From JACQFK01 sp964619955 (GTDB lineage: Bacteria; Planctomycetota; MHYJ01; JACPRB01): 64,000 bases of DNA. A program made the translations under genes and the position numbers. Shown piece after piece: positions 16,548-24,479 of the stretch. Where the stretch lies: positions 62,001 to 126,000 of the forward strand of contig CAZUJF010000008.1 in the NCBI GenBank assembly GCA_964619955.1. The letters are read 5' to 3'. Within the stretch, counting starts at the first letter, position 1, and each line of letters starts with the position of its first letter. A model generated the notes under the pieces. The model had not been told where the DNA came from, did not search any database, and saw only the letters and a program-made list of their open reading frames with translations.

Positions 16548-17563
16548 CAGGAGGACCTCACCGCGCGGACCGTCTCCTCGAGCACGAGGCGCTCCGCCTC
16601 CTCGAGGCCGGTCCGGATCGTCGCCCCCGAGGCGCGGGGATGCCCGCCGCCGCCCCATTTCTGCGCGATCTTGATGCCGTCCACGCCGGGGTCCGTGCGC
16701 CAGGAGACCTTGACCCGGTCGGCCTCGTCGGTCTCCTTGAGCAGGATGGCCACCTTGACGCCCTTGATCGATTTCACCTGGTCGATGAACTCCTGCGTGT
16801 CGCCGGGGACGAAGCCCGTCTCCTCGATCAACTTCTTCGAGATCACGATCCAGCCGACCTTGCCGTCCTCGGTCAGCCGGATGCGGCGAAGGACCTCCGC
16901 CAGGAAGCGAAGCTGCTCCGCCGTTTTCTGCCGGAAGAGCGCGCGATGGATGTCCGCCGGCTTCACGCCGCAGGCGAGCAGCTCCGTCGCGTTGAGGTGC
17001 GTCTCGATGGTCGTGTTCGAGAACGAGAAGCGGCCCGTGTCCGTGACGATCGCGGTGTAGACGCAGGTCGCCATGTCCTTCGTGGGCTTCACTCCCGAGG
17101 CGCGGATCAGCTCCCAGGCCATCTCCCCGCTGGAGGAGAACGTGGGGTCCACCCAGTTCAGGTCGCCGAAACGCTCGTTCGAGGCGTGGTGGTCGACGTT
17201 GATGACGAAGAGCTTCTCCCGGGGCAGGGCGGCGGAGATGCGCTCGAGGCGCCCCCACGAGCCGGAATCGAACGTGACGACCGTCGTCGTGTCCGCCCGG
17301 AGATCCGCGGGGTCGGCGCCGACCTGGTCCGTCCCCGGCAGGAAGCGGTAGTCGGGCAGCACGCCCTGGTCGCAGACGACGTGCGAGCGCTTGCCCAGCT
17401 TCTTGAGCAGCATGTGGAAGGCGAGCTGCGAGCCGAGCGCGTCGCCGTCGGAGCGGATATGCCCGGAGACGAGGAAGCGGTCGCGCTTCCGGAGCTCCGC
17501 GAGGATCTTCTTGATCGCGGCGCGGGAGGCCGCGCTCAGGGCGTGTTTGGGTGTCGGGATCAT
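16547..17563 (-). CDS. nrnA: DHH-family phosphoesterase, NrnA-like oligoribonuclease/pAp phosphatase
   Basis: 338 residues. NrnA enzymes degrade short RNA oligomers and dephosphorylate pAp in the cytoplasm. The DHH domain shows SGHIRSDGDALGSQ near residue 33, NVDHHASNERFG (the DHH motif), and a metal-binding Asp in IVTDTGRFSFSNTT. The C-terminal DHHA1 domain has the GGGGHPRASGA substrate motif. Length fits the family. It overlaps MtaB by 4 nt (ATGA) and the glycosylase by 1 nt, forming a tight three-gene operon. Confidence 0.93.
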   Translation of the reverse strand: MIPTPKHALSAASRAAIKKILAELRKRDRFLVSGHIRSDGDALGSQLAFHMLLKKLGKRSHVVCDQGVLPDYRFLPGTDQVGADPADLRADTTTVVTFDSGSWGRLERISAALPREKLFVINVDHHASNERFGDLNWVDPTFSSSGEMAWELIRASGVKPTKDMATCVYTAIVTDTGRFSFSNTTIETHLNATELLACGVKPADIHRALFRQKTAEQLRFLAEVLRRIRLTEDGKVGWIVISKKLIEETGFVPGDTQEFIDQVKSIKGVKVAILLKETDEADRVKVSWRTDPGVDGIKIAQKWGGGGHPRASGATIRTGLEEAERLVLEETVRAVRSS

Positions 17564-18801
17564 GCGCTCGCTCCAAGGATGAGTTCGCCGTCGCGGAACG
17601 CGGCGGCGCGGGCCCGGACGATCGTGTTCGGCGGGGCGTCCACCCGGACGCGGAGATAGCGTTCGGTGTAGCCGACCCCGCCGCGCTCGGCGAGGACCTC
17701 GACCTCGCGGCCGATGAAGCGGCGCGCGTAGGCCTCGGTGAGTTCGGCGGCCAAGGTCTCCAGCCGCCGGCGGCGCTCCTTCTTGAGGCGCCAGGGCAGA
17801 TCCGGCCGCTCCGCCGCGTCGGTGCCGCGCCGCCTCGAGTAGGGGAAGACGTGGACGCGGGAGAAGCCGGCCCGGCGGCAGAGTTCGAGGGTGTTCTGGA
17901 ACTGCTCCTCGGTCTCGCCCGGGAAGCCGACCAGGACGTCCGTGGTGAACGCGGGTTCGTCCACGCGGGCCGCGACCCGTTCGCAGGCGTCGAGGAACTG
18001 GCGCGGATTGTAGCGGCGCCGCATCGCCCGGAGCACGGTCTCGTCGCCGGACTGCAGCGGCAGGTGCAGATGCGGGCAGAAGCGGGGGTCCGCCGCCATG
18101 AGGTCGAGCAGCGGGTCGCCGATCTCGTTGACCTCGATCGACGAGAGGCGGAGCCGGCGCAGCCCGCGGATCCCCAGAAGGGCCTCGACGAGGTCGGGCA
18201 GCCGGGAGCGTTCCCCGAGATCATGGCCGTAAGAGCCGAGATGGACGCCGGTGAGGACGATTTCCTGGTGGCCGTGGTCCACGAGGCGGCGGGCCTCGGC
18301 CAGCGCCCCGGCGAGGGGTCGGCTCACGGCGGCGCCGCGGACCCTGGGGATGATGCAGAACGAACAGTTGAGGTCGCAGCCGTCCTCGACCTTGAGGAAC
18401 GCCCGGGTATGGCCGTCGAAGCGGGAGATGGACAGGTCGAAGATGGAGGACTGCGTGTCGGCGGGCGCCAGGCGGGGATCGTCGCAGAGGGTGCTTTTTT
18501 CCGCGTGGCCCACGACGCGCCGGACGCCGGGGATGCCGAGGAATTCCGTCCGGTGGGAATCCGCCGCGCAGCCCGTCACCGCGATCTCGGCGAAGGGGAA
18601 GTCCCGGTGGAGGCGCCGCGCGGTCGTCGCGGCCTCGCGCGTGGCGGTCTCCGTCACCGTGCAGCTGTTGAGGACGTAGAGATCGGCGCCCGCCGCCGGG
18701 TCGATCTCCCGGAGGCCGCGGCCCGCAAAACGTTCGCGCAGGGCCTGGGATTCGTACTGGTTGACCTTGCAGCCGAACGTGACGAACGCGAAGGTCTTCA
18801 T
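17560..18801 (-). CDS. mtaB: tRNA t6A37 methylthiotransferase MtaB (radical SAM)
   Basis: 413 residues. It converts t6A to ms2t6A at position 37 of ANN-decoding tRNAs. The N-terminal UPF0004 domain shows the three Fe-S cysteines (GCKVNQYES, NSCTVTE, GCAADS). The radical-SAM CxxxCxxC is CDLNCSFCIIPRVRG, and a C-terminal TRAM-like region follows. The GCKVNQYES start is the MtaB rather than MiaB form. First gene of the operon with nrnA and udg. A -10 box (TATACT) ends only 11 nt before ATG, so the mRNA leader must be very short. Confidence 0.93.
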   Translation of the reverse strand: MKTFAFVTFGCKVNQYESQALRERFAGRGLREIDPAAGADLYVLNSCTVTETATREAATTARRLHRDFPFAEIAVTGCAADSHRTEFLGIPGVRRVVGHAEKSTLCDDPRLAPADTQSSIFDLSISRFDGHTRAFLKVEDGCDLNCSFCIIPRVRGAAVSRPLAGALAEARRLVDHGHQEIVLTGVHLGSYGHDLGERSRLPDLVEALLGIRGLRRLRLSSIEVNEIGDPLLDLMAADPRFCPHLHLPLQSGDETVLRAMRRRYNPRQFLDACERVAARVDEPAFTTDVLVGFPGETEEQFQNTLELCRRAGFSRVHVFPYSRRRGTDAAERPDLPWRLKKERRRRLETLAAELTEAYARRFIGREVEVLAERGGVGYTERYLRVRVDAPPNTIVRARAAAFRDGELILGASA

Positions 18802-18812
18802 GGAAGGACCGG

Positions 18813-18818
18813 AGTATA
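18813..18818 (-). promoter_or_regulatory. -10 box of mtaB operon, short-leader type
   Basis: TATACT (5/6) on the minus strand ends 11 nt before the mtaB ATG. No good -35 is seen at 16-18 nt. Confidence 0.4.
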
Positions 18819-18864
18819 GGGGATGGCCCCGGGCAAAACCACTGCCCGTGCCGTCGAATTCGGC

Positions 18865-18893
18865 TTGCGATCCGCCGGCGGGTTGTCTATTCT
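18865..18893 (+). promoter_or_regulatory. candidate promoter of the small membrane-protein ORF
   Basis: TTGCGA, 17 nt, TATTCT, followed after 26 nt by the start codon of the 33-residue ORF. It diverges from the mtaB promoter. Confidence 0.45.
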
Positions 18894-18919
18894 AAGAACA
18901 TGGGAATGAGGGGGGATGT

Positions 18920-19021
18920 ATGGACGACACGCTGATCTTCGCGGTGGTGCTGGTCTTCCTCCTGGCGTTCGTCGGGGGGATCGTCTCCGGCCGCCGCTCG
19001 CCGCGCCGCCGCCTCCGCTGA
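18920..19021 (+). CDS. small single-span membrane protein (33 residues)
   Basis: ATG at 18920 preceded by a strong ribosome site (GAGGGGGG, 5 nt spacing) and by a plausible promoter. The product starts with MDDTLIF, has one hydrophobic span (about residues 5-23) and a very basic tail (SGRRSPRRRLR), so the tail should face the cytoplasm. It ends 46 nt before mnmA and has no obvious homologue I can name. Short length makes chance possible, but signal, span and spacing together favour a real gene. Confidence 0.45.
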   Translation: MDDTLIFAVVLVFLLAFVGGIVSGRRSPRRRLR

Positions 19022-19032
19022 TCCCGGTCCCC

Positions 19033-19061
19033 TTGCGTTCGCGCAGGGCCTCTGCTAGGGT
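19033..19061 (+). promoter_or_regulatory. leaderless-type promoter of mnmA
   Basis: TTGCGT, 17 nt, TAGGGT, then 6 nt to the ATG at 19068. With normal -10 to start-site spacing, transcription would begin at or next to the A of ATG. Confidence 0.5.
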
Positions 19062-19067
19062 CGGCCC

Positions 19068-20123
19068 ATGGCCCGCGTGCTTCTCGCGATGTCCGGCGGC
19101 ATCGACTCCAGCGTCTCCGCGCTGCTGCTGCGCCGCGCGGGACACGACGTCACCGGCGTCTTCATGCGGCACGGGCAGCGTCCCGCCTCCACGGCGCGTC
19201 CCGGCAAGCAGGGCTGCTGCTCCCTGGACGACGCCTTCGACGCCCGCCGGGTCGCGGACCGCCTGGGGATCCCGTTCTACACGCTGGACTTCGAGGCCCC
19301 CTTCGCGAAGATCGTGGACTACTTCGTCGCCGAGTACGACCGGGGCGCCACGCCGAACCCGTGCATCGTCTGCAACCGAGACCTGAAGTTCGGGAAGCTC
19401 TTCGAGTACGCGGACGCGATCGGCGCGGACGCCGTCGCCACCGGCCATTACGCGCGGGTGGAGCGGCGCGGGGAGCGCTGGGCGCTGCGCAAGGGCCTCG
19501 ACGCCCGCAAGGACCAGTCCTATGTACTTTTCCCCCTGGGGCAGGCGCAGCTGGCGCGGGCGCTGTTCCCGGTGGGCGCGTACGAGAAGCCGGAGATCCG
19601 CCGCATCGCGGCGGAGGCGGGCCTCGGCGTCGCCGAAAAGCCGGAGAGCATGGAGATCTGCTTCGTGCCCGACAACGACCACCGCGGGCTGCTCAAGGAG
19701 CGGCTCGGCGACCGGGTCCAGGAGGGGGAGTTCCGGGACCCGGAGGGCCGCGTCCTCGGCACCCACGGCGGGCACCAGCTGTTCACGATCGGCCAGCGCA
19801 AGGGGCTGGGCACCTCGTTCGGGAAGCCGATGTTCGTGTCCTCGATCCAGCCTGCGGGCAACGTGGTGGTGCTCTCGGAGGAGGATCCGCTGACGCGGGA
19901 GTTCCGGGTGCGGGACGTGAACTGGGTCGCCGCGGGGCCGGGCGAATACCGGGCCTCGGTGAAGGTGCGCTCGATGCATCCCGGGGCGGACGCGCGGGTG
20001 AGTGCCGAGGGGGTCGGCGGGGCCCGGGTGAGTTTCGAGACGCCGCAGCGCGCGGTGACGCCGGGGCAGGCGGCGGTCTTCTACGACGGGGACGTGCTGC
20101 TCGGCGGCGGCTGGATTGTCTGA
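19068..20123 (+). CDS. mnmA: tRNA-specific 2-thiouridylase MnmA
   Basis: 351 residues. It thiolates U34 of Lys, Glu and Gln tRNAs. The ATP-binding PP-loop SGGIDSS starts at residue 9, the catalytic Cys102 lies in NPCIVCNRDLKFG, and the second cysteine is in ESMEICFVP near residue 203. GQRKGLG and the C-terminal beta-barrel region are present and length fits the family. No Shine-Dalgarno is visible; the -10 box sits 6 nt before ATG. The same promoter arrangement recurs at several other genes here. Confidence 0.95.
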   Translation: MARVLLAMSGGIDSSVSALLLRRAGHDVTGVFMRHGQRPASTARPGKQGCCSLDDAFDARRVADRLGIPFYTLDFEAPFAKIVDYFVAEYDRGATPNPCIVCNRDLKFGKLFEYADAIGADAVATGHYARVERRGERWALRKGLDARKDQSYVLFPLGQAQLARALFPVGAYEKPEIRRIAAEAGLGVAEKPESMEICFVPDNDHRGLLKERLGDRVQEGEFRDPEGRVLGTHGGHQLFTIGQRKGLGTSFGKPMFVSSIQPAGNVVVLSEEDPLTREFRVRDVNWVAAGPGEYRASVKVRSMHPGADARVSAEGVGGARVSFETPQRAVTPGQAAVFYDGDVLLGGGWIV

Positions 20124-20141
20124 GTCGGGGGCCGGACCGCC

Positions 20142-20330
20142 TTACGCCGGCGGAGGGGCGGTTTTCAGCGCCTGGATCTCGAAGCGGGCCTCCTGGGCCA
20201 CGCGTTTGATGTCCTGGAGGGCCTTGCGGGCCCGGGTGGCGGCGATCTTCTTGCCGGCCTTGAATTCATCGAACTGGGCGCGCGCCTCGTTGACGAGGCG
20301 GGCCAGTTCGTCGTATTTTTCTGCGCCCAT
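20142..20330 (-). CDS. Hc1-like histone H1 family nucleoid protein
   Basis: 62 residues. The sequence consists of two amphipathic helices with the pattern KKIAATRARKALQDIKRVAQ followed by an EARFEIQALK stretch. That pattern closely resembles small histone-H1-like (Hc1 family) proteins known in Bacteroidetes and related groups, which bind DNA non-specifically. The Ala/Lys/Arg-rich composition supports DNA binding. ATG at 20330 has a ribosome site (GGGAGGA) and the promoter at 20359-20387. It converges on mnmA with an 18-nt gap. Confidence 0.75.
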   Translation of the reverse strand: MGAEKYDELARLVNEARAQFDEFKAGKKIAATRARKALQDIKRVAQEARFEIQALKTAPPPA

Positions 20331-20358
20331 GGCTTTCGTCCTCCCAGTGCTGGTTTTC

Positions 20359-20387
20359 ATTCTGGACCCGGTCCTCCGGGGAGTCAA
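20359..20387 (-). promoter_or_regulatory. promoter of the Hc1-like gene
   Basis: On the minus strand TTGACT, 17 nt, CAGAAT, ending 28 nt before the start codon. Confidence 0.55.
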
Positions 20388-20478
20388 GTCTTTCTGAAAC
20401 CGGAACGCTCCGGCAGCCATACTGTGAACTATTCAACCCCGAAGCGGGTCTCAAGCGGGGACGACCTTTGGAGTGAGC

Positions 20479-21276
20479 ATGAAAACGCTGCCGGCGCTGC
20501 TGATCCTGGCGGCCCTGTCGGGGCAGGACGCCAAGCCCGACAAGATCGGGAAGGACAAGCCCCCCATCGTGGCGAAGAAGTTCCTGACCGAGCTGCCGAA
20601 GCGGAAGTCCGCGGCGATCGTGGAGCTGTCCACGTACACGGCCGGCCCGCAGAAGATGGAGAGCACCTACGAGGGCGTGCTGCGGAAGGACTTCGCCGCG
20701 GTGAAGGGTTCCGCCGAGGTCTACGCGAAGGGCGCGCAGATGCTGGTGAACACGGGCGGGCGCTTCGACCCGCCCGAGGCGCTCGAGGGCCAGGAGGCCG
20801 GTCCGGCGCTCACGTTCAAGAACCCCTCCCTGATCCTCGACGAGCTCCTGAGGGTCGCGGCGTCGGCGTCGTTCGGCGGCGACGAGACGGTGGACGGGAA
20901 GGAATGCCGCGTGGTGGATTTCGTCGCGGACGCGGCGGCGCTCAAGAAGGCCCTGCGGGATCTGGGGGACCGCCTGTCCAAGACGGTCGGGCGCCAGTTC
21001 GCCCCGGGCGGGGTGCAGCTCATCGACTTCAAGACCGCGTTTGACGAGCGCGCCTCGGTGGCGACGTACCGGGTCTGCGTGGGCATCGCGGACCTGAACA
21101 TCTACCGGGTGGAATTCGTGCTGCGTCCCAAGCTGAAGCCGGGCGCCTTTCCGCGGGAGATCCCCTTTCCCGCGGACTTCGACCAGCGCTGGGACATCCG
21201 CTTCACGAAGTGGGACGAGGAGGTCCCCTTCGACATCCCGGGCCCGGTGAAGGCGAAGCTGGGCGTGAAATCCTAG
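20479..21276 (+). CDS. secreted protein of unknown function
   Basis: 265 residues. The N-terminus (MKTLPALLILAALSGQDAKPD) is a short signal peptide with probable cleavage near residue 15-17. The mature part is hydrophilic and mixed alpha/beta, with a long central stretch of charged residues and no cysteine pair or catalytic motif that I recognise. It could belong to the lipoprotein-carrier-like DUF families seen in this lineage, but I cannot assign one. A GTG lies two codons upstream; ATG has better ribosome-site spacing (GGAG, 7 nt). Its stop codon interlocks with that of the convergent gene (shared CTAG). Confidence 0.7.
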   Translation: MKTLPALLILAALSGQDAKPDKIGKDKPPIVAKKFLTELPKRKSAAIVELSTYTAGPQKMESTYEGVLRKDFAAVKGSAEVYAKGAQMLVNTGGRFDPPEALEGQEAGPALTFKNPSLILDELLRVAASASFGGDETVDGKECRVVDFVADAAALKKALRDLGDRLSKTVGRQFAPGGVQLIDFKTAFDERASVATYRVCVGIADLNIYRVEFVLRPKLKPGAFPREIPFPADFDQRWDIRFTKWDEEVPFDIPGPVKAKLGVKS

Positions 21277-21947
21277 AGAGCTCTTGCCGGGCGGGGCGGG
21301 GCGTCTTCCATCATCGCCCCCTGCGACGTCGTCAGCTGGTACATGATGCCGAAGAGCAGCAGGGGCAGGAAGATGCAGAGGTGGATCAGGACGCTCAGGT
21401 CCGTCTTGAGGTCGCCCGCGACGTGGCAAAGCACCGCCTGGGAGACCCCGAAGGTCACGAAGACCGAGCCGATCAGCGAGCTGTTGAAGACGAAGAAGAA
21501 CTTGGGGAAGATCGCCCCGAGTCCGCCGCCCAGCAGGAACGCCATGGAGATGGCCGGCAGCGTGTGATCGCCGGGACGGAAGAAGCGCGGGAAGATCACC
21601 GAGCCGAGCACGGCGACCGTGAAGCCGCCGAGCAGGATCCCCACGAAGCGGCGCCAGCAGGTCGCGACGAAAGCCCCGCCCACCGCGCAGGTCGCGAGAT
21701 ACAGCATCGGCGTGACGCCGCCGCCCGCGGGCTGGAGGTGCGTCTTGAGCATCAGGCCCGCCCAGCCGCCGACCAGGAAGCCCGTCACGCCGAGGAAGTA
21801 CGCGTGGTGGCGCCAGGCGAAGAGGAGGAACGATCCGCCGAAGACGATGGAGAGCAGCGCGAGGATTTCGGGGAAGTGCGTCCCCACCATGTTCTTGTGG
21901 GTCGAGAGGTTCAGACGCTCGACCAGGCCGACCAGCTCACGAATCAT
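21273..21947 (-). CDS. polytopic membrane protein of unknown function
   Basis: 224 residues with about seven hydrophobic segments, starting near residue 28 (LALLSIVFGGSFLLFAW) and ending near 205 (LCIFLPLLLFGIMY). The middle segments are Gly-rich (GVTGFLVGGWAGLML, MAFLLGGGLGAIF), as in small channel- or DUF-type membrane proteins. No signature was recognised. It lies 38 nt after the TPR-redoxin gene on the same strand, with a GGGAGAG ribosome site, so the two are probably co-transcribed. Confidence 0.72.
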   Translation of the reverse strand: MIRELVGLVERLNLSTHKNMVGTHFPEILALLSIVFGGSFLLFAWRHHAYFLGVTGFLVGGWAGLMLKTHLQPAGGGVTPMLYLATCAVGGAFVATCWRRFVGILLGGFTVAVLGSVIFPRFFRPGDHTLPAISMAFLLGGGLGAIFPKFFFVFNSSLIGSVFVTFGVSQAVLCHVAGDLKTDLSVLIHLCIFLPLLLFGIMYQLTTSQGAMMEDAPPRPARAL

Positions 21948-21985
21948 ACGGACTCTCCCGCTGGAGTCCCTATCGGCCGCAGGGG

Positions 21986-23092
21986 CTATTTTTCTTCAAG
22001 CAGTTTTCTGACGGCCCGCCGGAGGTCGCGTCCGGCGAGATTGTGGAAGCGGAAGCGTCCTTTCGCGTCGATCACCCAGAGGGCCGGCGGGCCCGCGACG
22101 TTGAAGAGGCGCGCGAGCCGGCCGTCGATCCCGCGGCCGTCGAAGAAGAGAGGCCAGTCCGCGGCGAACCGGCTCTTGTAGAGCGCGAGGTCCTTGCGGT
22201 CGGGCGCGAGGCAGGTCCCGAGCAGGACGAAGTCCTCCCCCCGGCCCTCCTTGCGGATCTCGGCCCGCAGGCGCGCGAGAGACTGAACCTCCGCCACCGA
22301 GGGGGTGAGCGCGGGGTCGAAGAAGTACAGCAGCACCACCTTGCCGCGGAGTTGCTCCAGGGAATGCTCCCGCGCCTCCGCGTCCTTCTCCGTGAAGGCG
22401 GGGGCTTCGCGGCCGAGCCGGACGTATTCGGCCAGATGTTTCCGGGCGACGTCGGCGGTTTCGGGGTCGGGGCGGGCCGTCACGACCTCCTCGAGCAGGG
22501 CCCGCGCGTCGGCGTTCTTCTCCTGGAGGTGCAGCAGCAGCGCCAGCTGCAGGCACGCGGCCCAGGCCTCCCGGGTGCCGGGACGTTCCCGGCGGACGGC
22601 CCGGAGCAGGAGTTCCGCCGCGGGGAAATCCCCCTCGTTCTGCAGCGTGACGGCTTCGTTGAGCCGCGCGTGGACCGCCCGCTCGTCCGTCGGATGCCGG
22701 CGGACGAAATCCCGGAAGGCCTCGCGGGCCCCCGCGTCGTCCTCCGCGCGCAGCAGCGCCTCGCCGAGCATGAAACGCGCGGTCGGGGCCTGCTCCGCGT
22801 CGGGATGGCTCTTGAGAAAACGCCGGAGCTGTTCCGCCCCGGCGGCGGCATCGCCCGCCGAGAGGAGCGTCTCGGCGGCGTGGAACGCGGCGCGCGGGGC
22901 GTCGCGATGAGCGGGGTTGGTTTTGAGGAAGGTCTCGAGTTCCGCGCGGATCTCCGCCAGCAGGCGGCGGAATTCCCCGTCCGTGCGGACTTGCTCGCGG
23001 CGCTGCGTGAAGCGCCGCAGGATCAGGTCCACCTCGCCGTCCTGGGGGCACGGCGGCAGCAGGAGCGCCAGCAGGATTAGCGGTTGACCCAT
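21986..23092 (-). CDS. secreted TPR protein with C-terminal redoxin-like domain lacking the CxxC
   Basis: 368 residues. A signal peptide (MGQPLILLALLLPPCPQD) is followed by TPR-like helices (about 25-235) and then an AhpC/thioredoxin-like fold (about 245-368). The fold is recognisable from LRGKVVLLYFFDPAL, the FVLLGTCLAPDRKDLALYKS segment and PPALWVIDAKGRFRFHN. Where a CxxC would follow the first strand, the protein reads FFDPALTPS, so thiol-disulfide chemistry at the usual site is not possible. ATG at 23092 lies inside the pfk promoter region. A minus-strand TATAAT at 23105-23110 precedes it by 12 nt. Confidence 0.82.
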   Translation of the reverse strand: MGQPLILLALLLPPCPQDGEVDLILRRFTQRREQVRTDGEFRRLLAEIRAELETFLKTNPAHRDAPRAAFHAAETLLSAGDAAAGAEQLRRFLKSHPDAEQAPTARFMLGEALLRAEDDAGAREAFRDFVRRHPTDERAVHARLNEAVTLQNEGDFPAAELLLRAVRRERPGTREAWAACLQLALLLHLQEKNADARALLEEVVTARPDPETADVARKHLAEYVRLGREAPAFTEKDAEAREHSLEQLRGKVVLLYFFDPALTPSVAEVQSLARLRAEIRKEGRGEDFVLLGTCLAPDRKDLALYKSRFAADWPLFFDGRGIDGRLARLFNVAGPPALWVIDAKGRFRFHNLAGRDLRRAVRKLLEEK

Positions 23093-23112
23093 CCGGTTCG
23101 GAGGATTATAAA
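23084..23112 (+). promoter_or_regulatory. pfk promoter, overlapping a divergent -10 box
   Basis: Plus strand: TTGACC, 17 nt, TATAAA (23107-23112), then 8 nt to the pfk ATG. Minus strand: TATAAT (23105-23110) drives the divergent TPR-redoxin gene. The two -10 boxes share 23107-23110, so the promoters cannot be occupied together. Confidence 0.62.
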
Positions 23113-23120
23113 CGGGCTCG

Positions 23121-24092
23121 ATGGTCCGTCGGATCGGAATTCTCACGGGCGGGGGGGACGCCCCCGGCCTGAACGCCGTGATCAGGGCGGTCTCCAAGAC
23201 GCTGCTCCTCAAAGGGGTGGGCGTGGTGGGCGTCGAGGACGGCTTCGAAGGTCTCATCAACGACCATTGCCGGGAACTCACGTTCGACGACGTGTCCGGG
23301 ATCCTCGCCCGGGGCGGCACCATCATCGGGGCCTCGAACCGCGGCGATCCCCTCCGCCGGCTCAAGCCGGCGATGGACAGCTACCGTCGTTGGAAGCTGG
23401 ACGGGCTGGTCTGCATCGGCGGCGAAGGGACGATGAAGATCGCGCACGAGTTTTCGAAGAAGGGGGCGCGCATCGTCGGCGTCCCCAAGACGATCGACAA
23501 CGACGTGGCCGCGACGCACGTCACGTTCGGCTTCGACAGCGCGGTGCATTGCGCGGCTTCGGCGGTGGAGTCGCTGCATTCCACGGCGGACGCGCATCGC
23601 CGGATCATGATCGTCGAGGTCATGGGCCGCCACACCGGCTGGATCGCGCTCTACGCGGGCGTCGCCGGCGGCGCCGACGTCATCCTGCTTCCCGAACTCG
23701 ATAACGACTTCGACGAGATGGCCGGGTACATCCGCGAGCGCCATAAGACGCGGCGCTTCACGCTCGTGGTGGTGGCGGAGGGCGCGGGGCAGGGCCTGAA
23801 GATCGGCGCCGAACTGGAGAAGCGCACGGGGTTTGAGACGCGGATGACCGTGCTGGGGCACCTTCAGCGGGCGGGCCACCCGACGCCGGCGGACCGCATC
23901 CTCTCGACCCGCTTCGGTTGCGGCGCGGCGAACCTCGCCCTGCAGGGCCGCTGGGGCCGCATGGTGGCGGTGCAGAAGGGCCGCTTCACCCACGTCGCCC
24001 TCAAGGAGGTGGCCGGCAGGATCCGCCATGTCCCGCGCGACCACGAACTGATCCGCGCCGCGCGCAACGTCGGCACCTGGCTGGGCCGTTGA
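23121..24092 (+). CDS. pfkA: 6-phosphofructokinase family protein with mixed ATP/PPi signature
   Basis: 323 residues. It phosphorylates fructose 6-phosphate in glycolysis. GGGDAPGLNAVIRA (residues 10-23) and the catalytic PKTIDND (122-128) are clear, as is MGRHTGWIALYAG. The donor-site motif reads GGEGT (100-104), so the Gly typical of ATP enzymes is present. However, the following loop has Lys (PKTIDND), which is typical of PPi enzymes, and Glu replaces the usual Asp of GGDG. Donor preference cannot be settled from sequence. The gene is preceded by a leaderless-type promoter. Confidence 0.92.
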   Translation: MVRRIGILTGGGDAPGLNAVIRAVSKTLLLKGVGVVGVEDGFEGLINDHCRELTFDDVSGILARGGTIIGASNRGDPLRRLKPAMDSYRRWKLDGLVCIGGEGTMKIAHEFSKKGARIVGVPKTIDNDVAATHVTFGFDSAVHCAASAVESLHSTADAHRRIMIVEVMGRHTGWIALYAGVAGGADVILLPELDNDFDEMAGYIRERHKTRRFTLVVVAEGAGQGLKIGAELEKRTGFETRMTVLGHLQRAGHPTPADRILSTRFGCGAANLALQGRWGRMVAVQKGRFTHVALKEVAGRIRHVPRDHELIRAARNVGTWLGR

Positions 24093-24118
24093 ATCTCCCC
24101 GGGATCGACCGGACGCCC

Positions 24119-24147
24119 TTGAATTTCCTCGTTTTATAGTTTATATT
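24119..24147 (+). promoter_or_regulatory. promoter at the head of the flagellar region
   Basis: TTGAAT, 17 nt, TATATT (5/6) in an A+T-rich pocket that stands out from the G+C-rich surroundings. The first gene downstream is the MerR-like regulator. Confidence 0.6.
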
Positions 24148-24191
24148 TTACGTTGTCGGCTGGGGTGCTCATCGTGTCGAAGGAGGTTGGT

Positions 24192-24449
24192 ATGGCTCCG
24201 CCCAAGAAGCAGTACAAGATCGGGGAGGTCATGAAGTACAGCGGCCTTTCCCGCCAGACGATCCACAACTACACGATGATGGGCTTGATCCACGAAGAGG
24301 AGCGCACCCAGTCGGGACATCGTCTCTACCCCGAGGGCGTCTTCGAGCGGCTCAAGAAGATCGAACTCCTGCACCGTCATCGCGCGCTGCGCGAGGTGGT
24401 CGAAGTGCTCCGGAAGGAAGACGGGGAAGCGGCTCAGAAGCAGGCTTGA
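24192..24449 (+). CDS. MerR-like DNA-binding regulator
   Basis: 85 residues. It has a winged-helix MerR N-terminal domain: YKIGEVMKYSGLSRQTIHNY then MMGLIHEEERTQSGHRLY with the wing residues. It lacks an effector-binding domain, ending soon after the dimerisation helix, so it is a minimal MerR-type protein. A very good ribosome site (AAGGAGG, 7 nt) supports ATG at 24192; an upstream in-frame TTG is less likely. First gene after the promoter at 24119-24147 and before the TPR/FlgN/kinase genes, it may regulate flagellar expression; the target is unknown. Confidence 0.85.
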   Translation: MAPPKKQYKIGEVMKYSGLSRQTIHNYTMMGLIHEEERTQSGHRLYPEGVFERLKKIELLHRHRALREVVEVLRKEDGEAAQKQA

Positions 24450-24479
24450 GCCACCTGCCGCCGTCCCGGGGGGTGAGTC

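Noticed and set aside
24153..24191. Upstream TTG start for the MerR-like gene.
   Set aside because: The AAGGAGG site sits correctly for the ATG at 24192 and the extra leader is not MerR-like.
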